DNA from: Gonocerus acuteangulatus
Taxonomy: Eukaryota > Arthropoda > Insecta > Hemiptera > Coreidae
DNA length: 64,000 nucleotides
NCBI GenBank assembly: GCA_946811695.1
Contig: OX328125.1
Span: 99,228,143 to 99,292,142 of the forward strand
Direction: 5' to 3'
Under the pieces are notes generated by a model that was not told where the DNA came from, searched no databases, and worked only from the letters and a program-made list of their open reading frames with translations. Shown piece after piece: positions 1-11,580 of this stretch. A program made the translations under genes and the position numbers. Position 1 is the stretch's first letter, and each line of letters begins with the position of its first letter.

Positions 1-1
1 G

Positions 2-166
2 ATGGATGTAGAGACTATATTCTTAAATGATCATTTAGAAGGAAAATCCACCACTGGTTTTCTTATTAGGTTATTTGGTAATGTATTATACTGGAAATCG
101 AGAAAGAAAAAAGATGGTACAGAAGAGTCTCCATATGCAGAATATGTAGCTTTAAGTGAAGTTTAA
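2..166 (+). pseudogene. Copia-type retrotransposon remnant, RT motif fused to RNase H end
   Basis: The 54 codons up to the TAA at 164-166 read first as the copia reverse-transcriptase motif MDVETIFLNDHLEG, close to the usual MDVKTAFLNG-L-E. They then run straight into the copia RNase H C-terminal segment: KSTTGFLIRLFGNVLYWKS, then a charged stretch, then AEYVALSE. In an intact Ty1/copia polyprotein these two blocks lie several hundred residues apart, so the bulk of RT and the first part of RNase H are missing while the frame stays open. The copy is non-functional. The window begins here, so any upstream part of the element is not visible. The family call rests on motif recognition. Confidence 0.75.
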
Positions 167-770
167 ACTTCCAAAAAGATAGAACATTTTGTTTTAAACA
201 TAAAGATTTTTTTAAGCATTAAAAACTCCTTTGTGAACAATGTCATTTTGTAAAGGACTTAAATTTATGAACTTGAAATTAATTCTCTCACATACATATG
301 CAAATATTATTAAAATCTTACATTAAATGTTGTTATATTTAACTTATTGTTTTATTCGCATATAGATAGATGTACATAATAAATTATATAAATGTTTATA
401 ATCATACAAATGAATGTAAATAAATGAATTAATTTTCACCACATTTTGAAACATTATTTTATTATTATAAGAGCTGTATGGTTTAGCAACCCTATTAATT
501 TGGGCAGCCTCACTTTAATTTTTTTTTTAATAAAGTTATTCTTCTTATAATATTTCTTTTGCATGCTATTTTTTTGCAGATAAATTAATGTATTAAAATA
601 TTATTTTTATAAGAAGAGGAAGTCACGTGAATTGTGGTGTTCTAATAAATGAATAAGTAATTAAATTTTCCATGCAATTTTTTATTAATTTAATATCCAT
701 AATAATTTAATCATTATATTCTGCCATATGCTTCCTTTTGTCTGGGATAGTTATATCCTCTGACTGTCAC
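167..770. other. AT-rich spacer, nothing recognised
   Basis: This stretch lies between the copia remnant and the foldback element. It is AT-rich and has no open frame or repeat that I can name. The 5' part may be 3' untranslated or LTR sequence of the copia remnant, but I see no LTR boundary. Confidence 0.4.
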
Positions 771-1501
771 CATTTAGTCGGATAGCTGGTAACGCACATT
801 TCATGAAGTGTTTTATGCACCTTGGAATTTTGGTGTATTGCATGTCGTGGATAGGTAAGGCATATATGTGTATCCTGGACATACCTTGGAACACCAGGTA
901 CTGCACATAGGGGAAAGGTGTTAAAAAAATATGTCACTAAAATGGTATTTTATTCAGAAGCCAACAATCTTTAATGTATAATTAAGGCAAGTTGCTTTAT
1001 TTCTAGAACAGCCACAACTGTCCTGTCCAGATGATTGGTGCTCTCTCACTCTTACGGTTACACGCACTGCATTGCAGTCTATCATCGGCTGAATTTATTT
1101 TCATGTCTGCTGATTACTAAACCTCACAAAAAGTGTCTGCCCTTTTGTAATTATTTTCAATTATGGTGTTTAAATAGCAGTGTGAAGAAGAGACTTCATT
1201 TAATATTACAAAAAACCCACTTCAGTTTTGTTTTTATATGTATCCCACTTAAAAGTGTCTACCTTATATATTATTCATTATAGAATTGCCTTAATTTTAC
1301 ATTAAAGAATTATGGCTTCTGAATAAAACACTATTTTTGGCCCATAGTTTGTTACTGATTACCATGCGCAGTACCTGGTGTTTCAAGGTATGTCCAGCAA
1401 CCACATACTTAACTTTTTATCTACACTAGAGACCCACTATAGCACAATTTCAAGGCACATAAAACACTTGAAAAGTGTGTTACCAGCTCTTGGACTAAAT
1501 G
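771..1501. mobile_element. Foldback DNA element with long inverted arms
   Basis: Two blocks on the left are found inverted on the right in the reverse order. The outer arms are about 771-908 and 1366-1501. They share CATTTAGTC at the tip, then GAGCTGGTAAC-type sequence, and further in ACCTTGGAACACCAGGTACT. The inner arms are about 942-990 and 1284-1340, sharing TTTTATTCAGAAGCCA and TTAAGGCAA. The arms diverge by roughly 10-20 percent by eye and enclose a loop of about 290 bp. The loop holds an 82-codon open frame (1035-1283) with no motif I recognise. The structure fits a non-autonomous foldback or long-TIR element. No target-site duplication is obvious, so the superfamily is open. Confidence 0.65.
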
Positions 1502-2114
1502 TTTAAATACGGTTGCAATTCTGGTAAAAATATTGTTGCTCGCCAAGTCAATGTCGTTATTGAAATTCCCAAATACCTTTAATTCATTGTTGTCCATAAC
1601 TGCAAGAAAAATATCTTAAATTTTTTTTTATTCTTAGAGGCCTCTATTTCCTATGATAGAAGGACTATCCTTATAGAAGAGCCCATGAACCATAAAATTT
1701 GAAACAGAAGCTTTAATAGAAAGGACTATTAACAAACTATGTTTTTAAAACTTTCCTTTTGGCATAAATAACACACCCTGCACGACTTACTACTTTTTCA
1801 TTCATAAAAAAAAACTCAGTTACGGATTATTACATGAACAGGTAAACAATATAACATATTAATATTATATTTGCGCAAGGTTGAGGTTTTAGCGTTAGAT
1901 GCGAAGCCCTTAAAATAAATAAATATTATATTTAAAAAAAAATCAATGAAAATAAAGAATATAGTTTCAGTTGTAGGTTATTACAACTTATAACTAATCA
2001 TAACCTTAATTAAATGCCTCATTTGTATTGCTATTTTTTATGAATATTTATTTATGGACCACATATTTTTTTTCTTTAAAAAAATTAAACAGGGAGTTTG
2101 GTTTGGATTTTCTT

Positions 2115-2169
2115 TAAAACGGTATTGCAATTAAATTATTTGGAATCATTTAATTGTAATACCATTTTA
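2115..2169. repeat. 22-bp hairpin
   Basis: Arms at 2115-2136 and 2148-2169 are inverted copies with about one mismatch, around an 11-nt loop. The core reads GGTATTGCAATTAAAT against ATTTAATTGTAATACC. It may be the centre of a small AT-rich MITE, or chance in AT-rich DNA. Confidence 0.4.
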
Positions 2170-2354
2170 AAAGTAAGGGTACTTTTTAAAATAAGGGTAC
2201 TTTTTAAAAAATAAGGATTAATTTATTTTCCACCCCACTTTCTCTTAAAAAAATGGAAAATAAATTTTTCAGCCGAGTTCTCAATTTATTATCTTATATT
2301 CTCATACTTTGGACAAATATAATATAATCATTAATTTTTTTAAATATATAATAT

Positions 2355-2478
2355 AAAGTAGGCGTACCATGGAAGCTGGGTTACAACTATTTAATATGAA
2401 GCATGTGTAGCATGGTAAGCCCGGCTACAGATATTTAATATAAAGTAGGTGTAGCATTGCACACCGGGTAACAGCTAG
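2355..2478 (+). mobile_element. Helitron-like 3' end, terminal segment repeated three times
   Basis: Three tandem, diverged units of about 43 bp start near 2355, 2399 and 2442. Each carries a version of GTAGGTGTAGCATGGCACAC followed by a GGGTAACAG-like string. The last unit ends GGGTAACAGCTAG at 2478, followed by T. The same end closes the elements at 58145-58674 and 61728-62310. A short hairpin (GTGTaGC, 3-nt loop, GCACAC) lies about 10 nt before CTAG, which matches the known Helitron 3' end (hairpin, then CTRR, inserted before T). I do not see a matching 5' TC end, so this is a truncated copy. Confidence 0.5.
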
Positions 2479-2577
2479 TCAACAATAATATCCAAGAGCG
2501 TTCATGTGGATAAAATGTTTTTAAACGTGCCTTTACTCTCACTGCTACCAAAACTATGTTTTCACATCGGGCGAAAC

Positions 2578-2716
2578 GCTAGAGCCTTTCATCTTCACCC
2601 AGAGCTTTTAACTTTAACTTTTAACTGCAGCTTCCTAATGATATTTGCTAGTAAAATAAGTAGGATGTTTTAGATTCGTTGAATTACAACGATTTTATAA
2701 GCGATTTTCGACGAAT

Positions 2717-2792
<76 letters not shown>

Positions 2793-3080
2793 CGGCGCAT
2801 CTACATCTAGGTCATTAGCGCCGACATCCAGGGTGCAGCGAGGAATTTTACCAGCGAGCCGTGGGATGATAAAATTCCTGCCGGAGGTTGGGAATCGAAC
2901 CCACCATCTCCCGCTTATGAATCCAAGGCGCTAGCCATTAGACCACGGGAGACCCCACGAATTCTTTAATAGAGAATGAAGAATTGTTCATCATTTTCCA
3001 CAAAATCTTTTTCCGCAATCTTTCAAAATAATTTGTTTTTCGTTGTAGATTAAAAATTGTCACCTGCAGACTATCGCCCG
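2578..3080 (+). mobile_element. Short-TIR element (MITE-like), interrupted by a SINE
   Basis: The ends read CGGGCGAAACGCTAG on the left and CTATCGCCCG on the right, so the termini are short inverted repeats. A second copy lies at 59951-60241 in the opposite orientation. The two match over blocks such as TTTTAACTGCAG, CCTAATGATATTT, GATTTTCGAC and ATGAAGAATTGTT. Without the inserted SINE this copy would be roughly 250 bp. It encodes no protein. Superfamily unassigned. Confidence 0.6.
2719..2956 (-). mobile_element. tRNA-derived SINE, family A
   Basis: Read on the minus strand, the head is tRNA-like: GTCTCCCGTGGTCTAATGGC includes an A-box-like segment, and GGGTTCGATTCCC is a B box. A body follows (AATTCCTCGCTGCACCCTGG) and a tail that can fold as CGGCGC/GCGCCG, then poly(A), seen on the plus strand as 71 T at 2719-2789. 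The insertion is flanked by the direct repeat ACGAATTCTTT at 2711-2721 and 2957-2967. It sits inside the element at 2578-3080, whose other copy at 59951-60241 lacks it. Pol III transcription from the internal boxes is family knowledge, not shown here. The very long A tail suggests a fairly young insertion. Confidence 0.85.
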
Positions 3081-4619
3081 GGTAAAAAGAGGGTGTCCAT
3101 CCATCAGACACATTGCCGCTATTCTGCTTTCGAAGAATTAAAACTTAGTTTTTTTTCGATACTTTAACATCCCATATAAAATTTATGAGATAAAGAATTG
3201 AAAAATATTGATTTATTTGTTATTCATAAATAACAAAATTGGAGAAAATAACTTTGATTTTGATCATACAATGTAGTATTATTACCCCTTAAGGTGAATT
3301 TACGTATACTGATAGTATAATATTACGCTTGAAGTGAAACACAAATGTATCGGTACACTGCCCAAAAATGTGTGCTCTGAAGTTCTTAGCATTCAACGGG
3401 TTCCGAAAAGCCCGTTCTTTCTTCACAGGTTCACTTATGCTTCGAACGCAAGAGAACCCTCAAGTTAAAACAGAGATTCTATTTCGCACCTAATGGAGTA
3501 TGCTTAGCACCTTTAATAATCAGAGTACACTGCTACACACATCCAGTTTCAACTTCAATACCTATCACATCAGGAGAAGAAAGGGCGAATCCTGAAATCC
3601 GGATGTTCGGAAATCGAAGCCAAAGTTCTAGAAGTGTTTCAGGATAGCAAAGACCGAATGTTTGCTTAATGGAATGCTGATTCATAAACCGTATTCAAAA
3701 AGTATGCAATCGATAATCATTGTTTTAATTTTAACTCATACGAGTCATTTGTGAGCAACAAAATGCTAAGAGGGAAGTTTCAGACCCGGGATTCGCCCTT
3801 GAAATCGGACATCCGAATTTTTCACAAATGATGGAGCTATTCACGTGAACTTGAAACTGTGAGAGAACTAATAATACGCTTCCGATTATTTAGGAAGAAG
3901 GAGGGAGTCTCTGTGATATACAGAAATTAAGAAATACGCATTAGAACAAAGTGTGGGGTATTTTTGTCACCCCACGGTGTCAATCCAGGGATAATATGCC
4001 TATCAACACAATAATAAGAACCATGAAATAACTAACACTAACCAGACTCCGAATAGGACATTCATTCCTCATACATTAATATATTCATCCCGTGTAGAAT
4101 GAAACCCCTAGACGTTTGAATAGAGATTCCTATAAGAGAGTTATCTTACAAGAAAATGGATCCGACAGTTACATAAGATGCAATAGCCAGTCGGAAGGAC
4201 GAGATTGAAGGCTGTACAGCTAGTCATTGCAGCTATGTCAGCATAAAGATGACACAACCACTTCCATCATTTAACTTCAAGAGTTCACAATATTCACAGA
4301 GGAAGGAATTCGGTTTAAGAATCAGTTAGAAAACAACAAAAAAGTACAGGTCGTATAATTTTAGTTTATCGCTTTTAAAAATCAATAATATATGAAATAT
4401 GCTGTTAGCACAAACATATATTTCTATATAATATAAACAAATATAAAGTTGTAATCAAAATTATGATCTATGGAAAGCAGAAGCAAAGCCAAAACAAAAT
4501 GCCAGATATGTCACCTACTTAAACAAGATATCAACCTCATCCTGAAGTTTCGATATGTCTCACAATATTAATCCTCCAATTGACTAGAGTAACATATAAA
4601 TATATATAATGTACGTGTT

Positions 4620-4620
<1 letters not shown>
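3081..4620. other. Unassigned stretch
   Basis: No gene found. Around 3578-3600 and 3785-3805 there is a small inverted similarity (AAGGGCGAATCCTGA against GGGATTCGCCCTT), possibly the ends of a decayed element of about 230 bp. The rest is unremarkable AT-rich sequence. Confidence 0.3.

Positions 4621-4621
<1 letters not shown>

Positions 4622-4660
<39 letters not shown>
4622..4660. repeat. (TA)n microsatellite
   Basis: Uninterrupted AT dinucleotides. The open frame that crosses it on the minus strand codes a YI repeat and is not a gene. Confidence 0.95.
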
Positions 4661-4665
<5 letters not shown>

Positions 4666-5186
4666 GTATGTTGTATAAGTACCGTAAAATGGGTTAACAC
4701 CAGTACAGAGTGGTTGCAATTTTAATGCAATATCGGGCAGATTTAAAACTCCCATACGTAAGGACATAAAGGATATGTTGCATATCCAATTCTTAGCATA
4801 TGTATGATTAATACATCCAAAATCTAATATATGCAGATTATCAGGCCCCACAATTGTAGTATGGTTACCTTATGCGACTCCTATCTAAAAGATGCTGTTT
4901 TGAATCCATTCTGACAAAACGTCCCGACTCCCAAACCCATCCATAATTTCTTTACACTCTTATTCCTACCATAACCAGCCTCCAAGACATTCCTTAGCAT
5001 TCTCCGATAAATATCATACGTCCAGTATATTTTATAACCTTACTATGCTGTGCTAATGATGAGAAACCGCAGCTACAATCCCTGGGGTATACGGGACTTA
5101 CTTTCCACTCTTCGATGAAGATTCTCTCGATGCTCCAGGCTATGTCTGAGAAAGCTGGAGATCTCATCGTTAGGGATGCCCCTTGC

Positions 5187-6198
<1,012 letters not shown>

Positions 6199-6777
6199 AA
6201 ACTTTTATATTAAACTTAAATTTTAACAGTTCATTTTATAGCAGTCAATGTTGATTTTATAGCAGTCAATGTTGATTTTATAAACTTTTATATTAAACTT
6301 AAATTTTAACAGTTCATTTTATAGCAGTCAATGTTGATTTTATAGCAGTCAATGTTGATTTTATAAACTTTTATATTAAACTTAAATTTTAACAGTTCAT
6401 TTTATAGCAGTCAATGTTGATTTTATAAACTTTTATATTAAACTTAAATTTTAACAGTTCATTTTATAGCAGTCAATGTTGATTTTATAGCAGTCAATGT
6501 TGATTTTATAAACTTTTATATTAAACATAAATTTTAACAGTTCATTTTATAGCAGTCAATGTTGATTTTATAGCAGTCAATGTTGATTTTATAGCAGTCA
6601 ATGTTGATTTTATAAACTTTTATATTAAACTTAAATTTTAACAGTTCATTTTATAGCAGTCAATGTTGATTTTATAGCAGTCAATGTTGATTTTATAAAC
6701 TTTTATATTAAACATAAATTTTAACAGTTCATTTTATAGCAGTCAATGTTGATTTTATAGCAGTCAATGTTGATTTT
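6199..6777. repeat. Compound minisatellite, 41-bp and 21-bp units
   Basis: Two unit types alternate. Unit B (41 bp) begins AAACTTTTATATTAAAC. Unit A (21 bp) begins AGCAGTCAATGTTGATTTTA. The order is B-A-A, B-A-A, B-A, B-A-A, B-A-A-A, B-A-A, B-A-A. B units start at 6199, 6282, 6365, 6427, 6510, 6614 and 6697. Copies are almost identical. Those at 6510 and 6697 share the variant AAACATAAATT, so they were probably duplicated together. No coding function. Confidence 0.95.
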
Positions 6778-7886
6778 AAAACCACTTCATATATTGCTTT
6801 AATTTAATTGCAATTCCAGAGAAATCTACCTAGTTTGTACCCATCAATGTTTCTTTTATACATTTTATTCTTAACTCTTAATTATAGTACTTGAGAAATA
6901 GAAGAGCATATTGCAGTGCTCCAGTAGAGAAAAAAATTATAAAAATTATATTTAAAAAAATATATACTAAAATCCCAAGAAAAGTCTCGTTTGTTTGACT
7001 TTTCATGAAAACAGTTATAAATACGGCCTCATAAAAATGGTTGAATTTGATTTTCCACGCCGTATTACCTATAAAACTAGTTCTTGAAAACATATAAACG
7101 TAAAGCTGCAATAGAGAATTTTGGCGAAGAACAGTGTTACGGTATTCTGATCCTGTTGGTTGATGAACTTGACCTTTTCCCTATGAGCTGGAAACACAAA
7201 AAAGCGAAAAAAAACACACATAAAAACATAAAAAACTACAAACCATTAACATAAGAACTATCCTGCCGTACATAAACACGTTCACAGAGTCCACAAAATT
7301 CCTCAACATTCTTGCCATTATCGTATGTCGTGCAAAACATACAATTTTGAGTGACGAAAAACTAATCATTAATCACCACATCACACCAACTCCCAAATCG
7401 CGCCCTAAGAGGAGACATTAGTTGCTCGGACTAGTCGAGACACGGAACACCACTATAGTGATTGACACACTGATGACGCATTGCAACACAGGGAAACGAT
7501 GGTGCAATTGGTAAACACAACGGTTGGCAATACTGCGGCTTCCAACAATTACTAGTCGGTCATATTATGCTTTATTCGTATCAAGACCAGAATATATTTC
7601 AATAAATAGATTAGAAAACGGACAACTCTCGAATTCATATTTTGTAACTCCTCGATACTCAAAGTGGTATATATCAAACACCAAACGTCATTGGGAGTGA
7701 AGAAATGAATTAGGAGTCCGCAATATGTAAATGCGGATCCACAATATTTAGATCTCATTTAAGGAGGTTGTGATTAACGAAAAACTTAAAGAGTTACATT
7801 TAAAAAATGTATATCAGCTTTTCTGGCTTCAAGACGATATGCCTATCACTAACCCAAAAATATGGAAAATCAAGAGAACGTTTTAA
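6778..7886. other. Unassigned stretch
   Basis: No gene, RNA or named repeat recognised. Minus-strand open frames of 62-77 codons (for example 6878-7111 and 7552-7758) lack motifs and are probably chance. Confidence 0.3.
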
Positions 7887-8186
7887 TTCATTGAGAGGAG
7901 ATCGTTGACCGTAGATGATGCAAGGTAGGGATTGTCGGGGTTCGGTCCGGGCTTGGAGTCTGGTAGTCATTCTCGCTGTAGTAGTGTCCATTTTGTTGTT
8001 GTTGCCCCTTTTCTTCGTTTAATTCATTGTGTGTATATTTCAGTATTACATCCGTCCTACTTGTTTTTTACAGCCCTGATGAAGGCTTGAAGTTCAAGCC
8101 GAAACGTCGGCACAATAAAACCATTTTTATGATAAAATATAGTTTTATTAAATAGCAGTGACCGAACCCCGACAATCCCTACCTTA
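7887..8186 (+). mobile_element. Penelope-like element terminal fragment
   Basis: The fragment is bounded by a perfect 26-bp inverted repeat at 7922-7947 and 8160-8185 (core AGGGATTGTCGGGGTTCGG). Between them lies a hammerhead-type motif at 8073-8111. The flank GAGGAGATCGTTGA near 7893 recurs near 20638, and as GAAGAGATCGTTGA near 44966, so this is one of three related relics. PLE terminal repeats are known to carry hammerhead motifs and often lie as inverted pairs, which fits here. No coding part remains. The 63-codon minus-strand frame at 7800-7991 is a by-product. Confidence 0.65.
8073..8111 (+). ncRNA. Candidate hammerhead ribozyme (PLE type)
   Basis: The order is GCC (stem I), CTGATGA (conserved core), a hairpin GGCTTG/CAAGCC (stem II), GAAA, then C-G as a minimal stem III, GTC with cleavage expected after C, and GGC closing stem I. 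All invariant hammerhead core bases are present. One extra A lies between the core and stem II. A stem III of only one or two pairs is a reported feature of PLE hammerheads, which are thought to cleave best as dimers. The assignment rests on pattern; activity is not shown. Confidence 0.75.
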
Positions 8187-8501
8187 GAACGTTTTAATGT
8201 ATTTTTAAAATATATTTTATTTAATAAACAAACTGGACATAACTAATTAAAGAGATATAAGAGTAAAGGGTTAATTTATGCAAAATATAGAAAATCTGTT
8301 GTCACAGCAATAAATCCATCCCACTAAAAAGAGCTTATTTTTAGTTGGGCGATTTTATGTTATACAAAGTACGTTTTTAGCGCGGTTACTCCCTACCTTC
8401 ATAGGGAGAACCCGCTTATGAGGTTGACCTCATGACGCAATCCGCAAGTGCCGACTAGAAACTTTCTCGTTTCAGACAGAAAATTTAGGTAGTTCAAATT
8501 T

Positions 8502-9760
8502 GTATATATATATATTTATATATATGCTTGTCTGTTAACGCTCTAGCAAGCTCAAAAATGGTCCGATTTTGATGAAATTGGGTACAAAAATCTGTCGTCT
8601 AATTTGAAAGGTCGAGTTCGTTAGCCAGCAGAATCCGCCCACTGGAAGATAGTGTTTGGGGCGAAATTTGCGCAAACAAAATCGTAACGCTTACGTTTTC
8701 GAGTTCATATGCTTGCAGGTACTTGTTTTATAGGTTTCTTAACATAGGAAAACGAATGAAACCATTTTTATGGCGATATCTGTAACCGTTTCTGAGAAAA
8801 GTGGAATCAATGTTTTTGTAAGTCATTATTTTTTGTGGATATTTAGAATCGCGGGATTCAATTGAAATATTTTCTACATCTTGGAAATTAATCCGAACTA
8901 AGATGTTTAAATTTTGGTTATATTTGGAGTTAAGGAAGTATGCGAAAAAAAATATTTTATTAATAGACATGAAAAGTTTTCGGATATTCATACATTTTTC
9001 GTAAATATCTCGATAACGGTTGGAAAATCGTGGTAAGTGGAAGGTGACCATTCGAATGCTTACTAAATGCTCTACCAAAAAGGTTCTGAAGCAATATTTG
9101 ATGGGGCAACGTCAATCAGAGATATAAGCGCTTAAAACTTAAAATGTGTTTGTTTCGTTGTTTTGAAAAGGTTTTTCTCTTTGTTTATCTCGCTTTTTAA
9201 CTGGTTGTTTTTTGTTTTAAATTGCATTTGTCAGTAAAATTAGTATTGTAGTAAGATAAGCTAAGAAACGGTGAAAGGTATTGGTAATAAGTATGGAGTG
9301 GCTGTGGTAATCAAGATGGCCGTGGCTAATCATGATGGCGTATGCATAGTTTGTTTTGAATTCTCCTATCTATATAACCTTCCTCATATCCATCAACTGA
9401 AGCTATCGTTATCTCTTATTTTATAGAAAGATTTAACCCACGACAGAATGGAATTTTATTCGCCATAAAGCACATATTTACAGTGGATTATAACAGTAAA
9501 ACGAATTTGCTAGTAAAACAAGATACTTAAAATGACAACGAATTTTTGGTTGTTTAGAATAGAACCTTTTCAGCAGTAGTCGAAGAGTAAGTACGTTTTC
9601 AGTACATAATTGTATTGACTTATACAGATTAAGAATTATCAGCTTCTGTGTAAGTTGGCTACTGTCAGTTTCCTGTGATTTGTGATGCTAATCTATTCCA
9701 TTTCTTCGAATGTAAGTAAGATGACGCAGTTCCTGCGAGTCGGACTTTTTAATTAGATGC
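8502..9760. repeat. Unclassified dispersed repeat, copy 1
   Basis: Starts after a short TA run with TGCTTGTCTGTTAACGCTC and a TGGTCCGATTTTGATGAAAT stretch, a style common near the ends of insect non-autonomous elements. From about 8990 it resembles 11036-11560: TAAATATCTCGATAACGG and CCATTCGAATGCTTACTAAA in this copy have diverged counterparts there. The match resumes at ATGACGCAGTTCC (9720 and 11513). No protein domain is visible. The 116-codon minus-strand frame at 8728-9078 lies within it and has no motif. Confidence 0.45.
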
Positions 9761-9779
9761 AGCTGTTTATGAGATAAAA

Positions 9780-9880
9780 CGTATAGGTTGGGATTCGGCT
9801 CAGTTAAAATCGTCAGTTTCTCGAAAACCTAAAAATATTTCAATCGTTTCGGCATGCTCTTTAGCAATCTTCTTCAGCTA
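9780..9880 (-). mobile_element. Penelope-like terminal fragment
   Basis: Read on the minus strand it runs from CTGAAGAAGATTGC through a hairpin to GCCGAAACGATTG, then a TATTTTTAGG stretch, CTGACGATTTT and GCCGAATCCCAACC. The string order CTGAAGA, GAAACG, TCTGACG-like, GCCGAATCCCAAC is the same as in the GIY-YIG-bearing copy near 38345-38440. Isolated, with no coding part. Confidence 0.6.
9842..9878 (-). ncRNA. Hammerhead-like motif, partly decayed
   Basis: On the minus strand: CTGAAGA core (T to A at the variable core position), stem-loop GCT-AAAG-AGC, then GAAACGAT in place of GAAACGTC. The lost GTC makes cleavage unlikely. Confidence 0.4.
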
Positions 9881-11035
9881 AATTGCTCGGGAATAGAGGA
9901 GGACCACGAATACGTTAAGGTGACCTTGGGTGTTTCTGACGTTTTGTCGTTTTTTCTTCGTCGAAGGCAAAATTCCTTGATTTGTCATACTAGGTTTTAT
10001 TTTTTGCCTTTTTATATACCATTTAGATTTCATAAACAGTCCTTTTTTCACTTCCCACCCCACTAAAGCTGTAAATCAGTCAAAAACACATTAGAAGTTA
10101 ATGAATTCGCAACAATACAATAGTAGCAAAACAGAGGTCTATCCTAAAGCGGGAAACATGGCATTTATTTAAGATACAAAAAGGTTTGAGATACCACCAC
10201 CCAAATTTAAGAATAAGTTTACATATACCGGTTTAACTGAAATTTATTATGTAAAAACCTCATTTATTGTTTCCCAGCAACTACAAGTATACTGCTTTCA
10301 CTGTGCACTGGCTCAGAAAATAATAAAAACATTTTTCAAGGGTATATCTAGTATTTTTTGCAGTGGAAGAATGTTTTTAGTATTAATATACTAAAAAGAT
10401 TCTGGATTGGATACTGCCATCGCTACTTTCGTCTCGCGTGGGTAATCCGAAAAAGATCCACTTCTCGGATTTCTGTCCGTTCCCGTTATTGGCTGGTTTC
10501 CCTACCCATGCGTAGTTCTCTCCTTTGATAAGCCTTATCTAACGGAATTATCTCACTATTTGCCTATCGATTCCCCTATAATCGGAAAAAAAGCCCTCAA
10601 GGCACGGATCTGCAGGGATATCTTACCCTCTCCTTCTCGTTAGCCAAGCCTGTGCTTGTTGAGATCAGGAAGAGTTTAGCAACTATTAGTGTTGCTGAGA
10701 AAATGGCATACTCCCAGCAATCTGTCGTCCGGGTGGGTCTCCCCTTAATCCTGGATAAAGACAGTGTTTGGCCATCGAGATGCTCGCTCCGTCAATCAAG
10801 GAGGCGTGATAGAATCTTTTTTCTTTCCCGACATTCGTGTCTTCTCCTCGGGCTAAAGGATATAGATGGGACAACGAGTTACCAACTATTTTCTCATGTG
10901 TAAAACTAAAGCTTTTGCCCTAAACATAAGTCTACATGTTTCATTTATTAAAAAAATGCGTATAGTTTATTTGCGGAGAACAACAGCAGCTGGAGAACCG
11001 ATTGTTCCAGCCGGTTGACATTCATCCAAAGAAAG
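9881..11035. other. Unassigned stretch
   Basis: From about 10395 to 10900 the sequence is less AT-rich than its surroundings and has an 83-codon frame (10652-10903). I recognise no domain. It could be a decayed gene or element, but nothing supports a specific call. Confidence 0.25.
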
Positions 11036-11580
11036 ATATTTAAATTTTTAAAATGATTAGATTTTTGGGATTTCTAAATACGGTTGCAAAATCTTGGCAA
11101 GTTGAAGGTAACCATTGGAAAGCTTACTAAATTCTCTACAAAAAACGGGTCTGAGTCAATTTTTCGTGGGATAATCTCAGTCGGAGAAATAGGAACCTAA
11201 AACATCAAATGTGTGTTTTTGTTTTTTTCTCTTTAAACGGTTCTTTGTGTTACTTACTGCTCGTTGTTTATGTAATCTATTTTTGTAGTAAAACGAATTT
11301 GCGAGTTAAGTGAAATAAGAAACAATTTTATAATATTTGTTATAGTTTTCAGAGCGAAAGTCGAACGGCCCCGTAAAACGACCCCAAAAATCTCACTTTT
11401 GTTTAAGATTTCATTGGATTATGTTTTTAAATGTTCCACACATTATTAACTATAACTATTTCGATCTTCCCAAATAACTCTACGTGAAAAGAACGTTATG
11501 GAATCGCGTTATGATGACGCAGTTCCAGCGAGCTGACCTATTTACTAATTCAACAGAAAAAAAATAAATCAATAAATCCA
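11036..11580. repeat. Unclassified dispersed repeat, copy 2
   Basis: Diverged direct copy of parts of 8990-9760, with shared blocks such as AGCTTACTAAATTCTCTAC and ATGACGCAGTTCC. Both copies have indels. No coding potential. Confidence 0.45.

Noticed and set aside
2890..2956. Functional tRNA gene on the minus strand
   Set aside because: A and B box regions are present, but it continues into a SINE body with an A tail and target duplications; no full cloverleaf was established.
4537..4851. Protein frames made of YI repeats (also at 5115-5330, 33859-34044, 57897-58175 and others)
   Set aside because: They are translations of (TA)n microsatellites.
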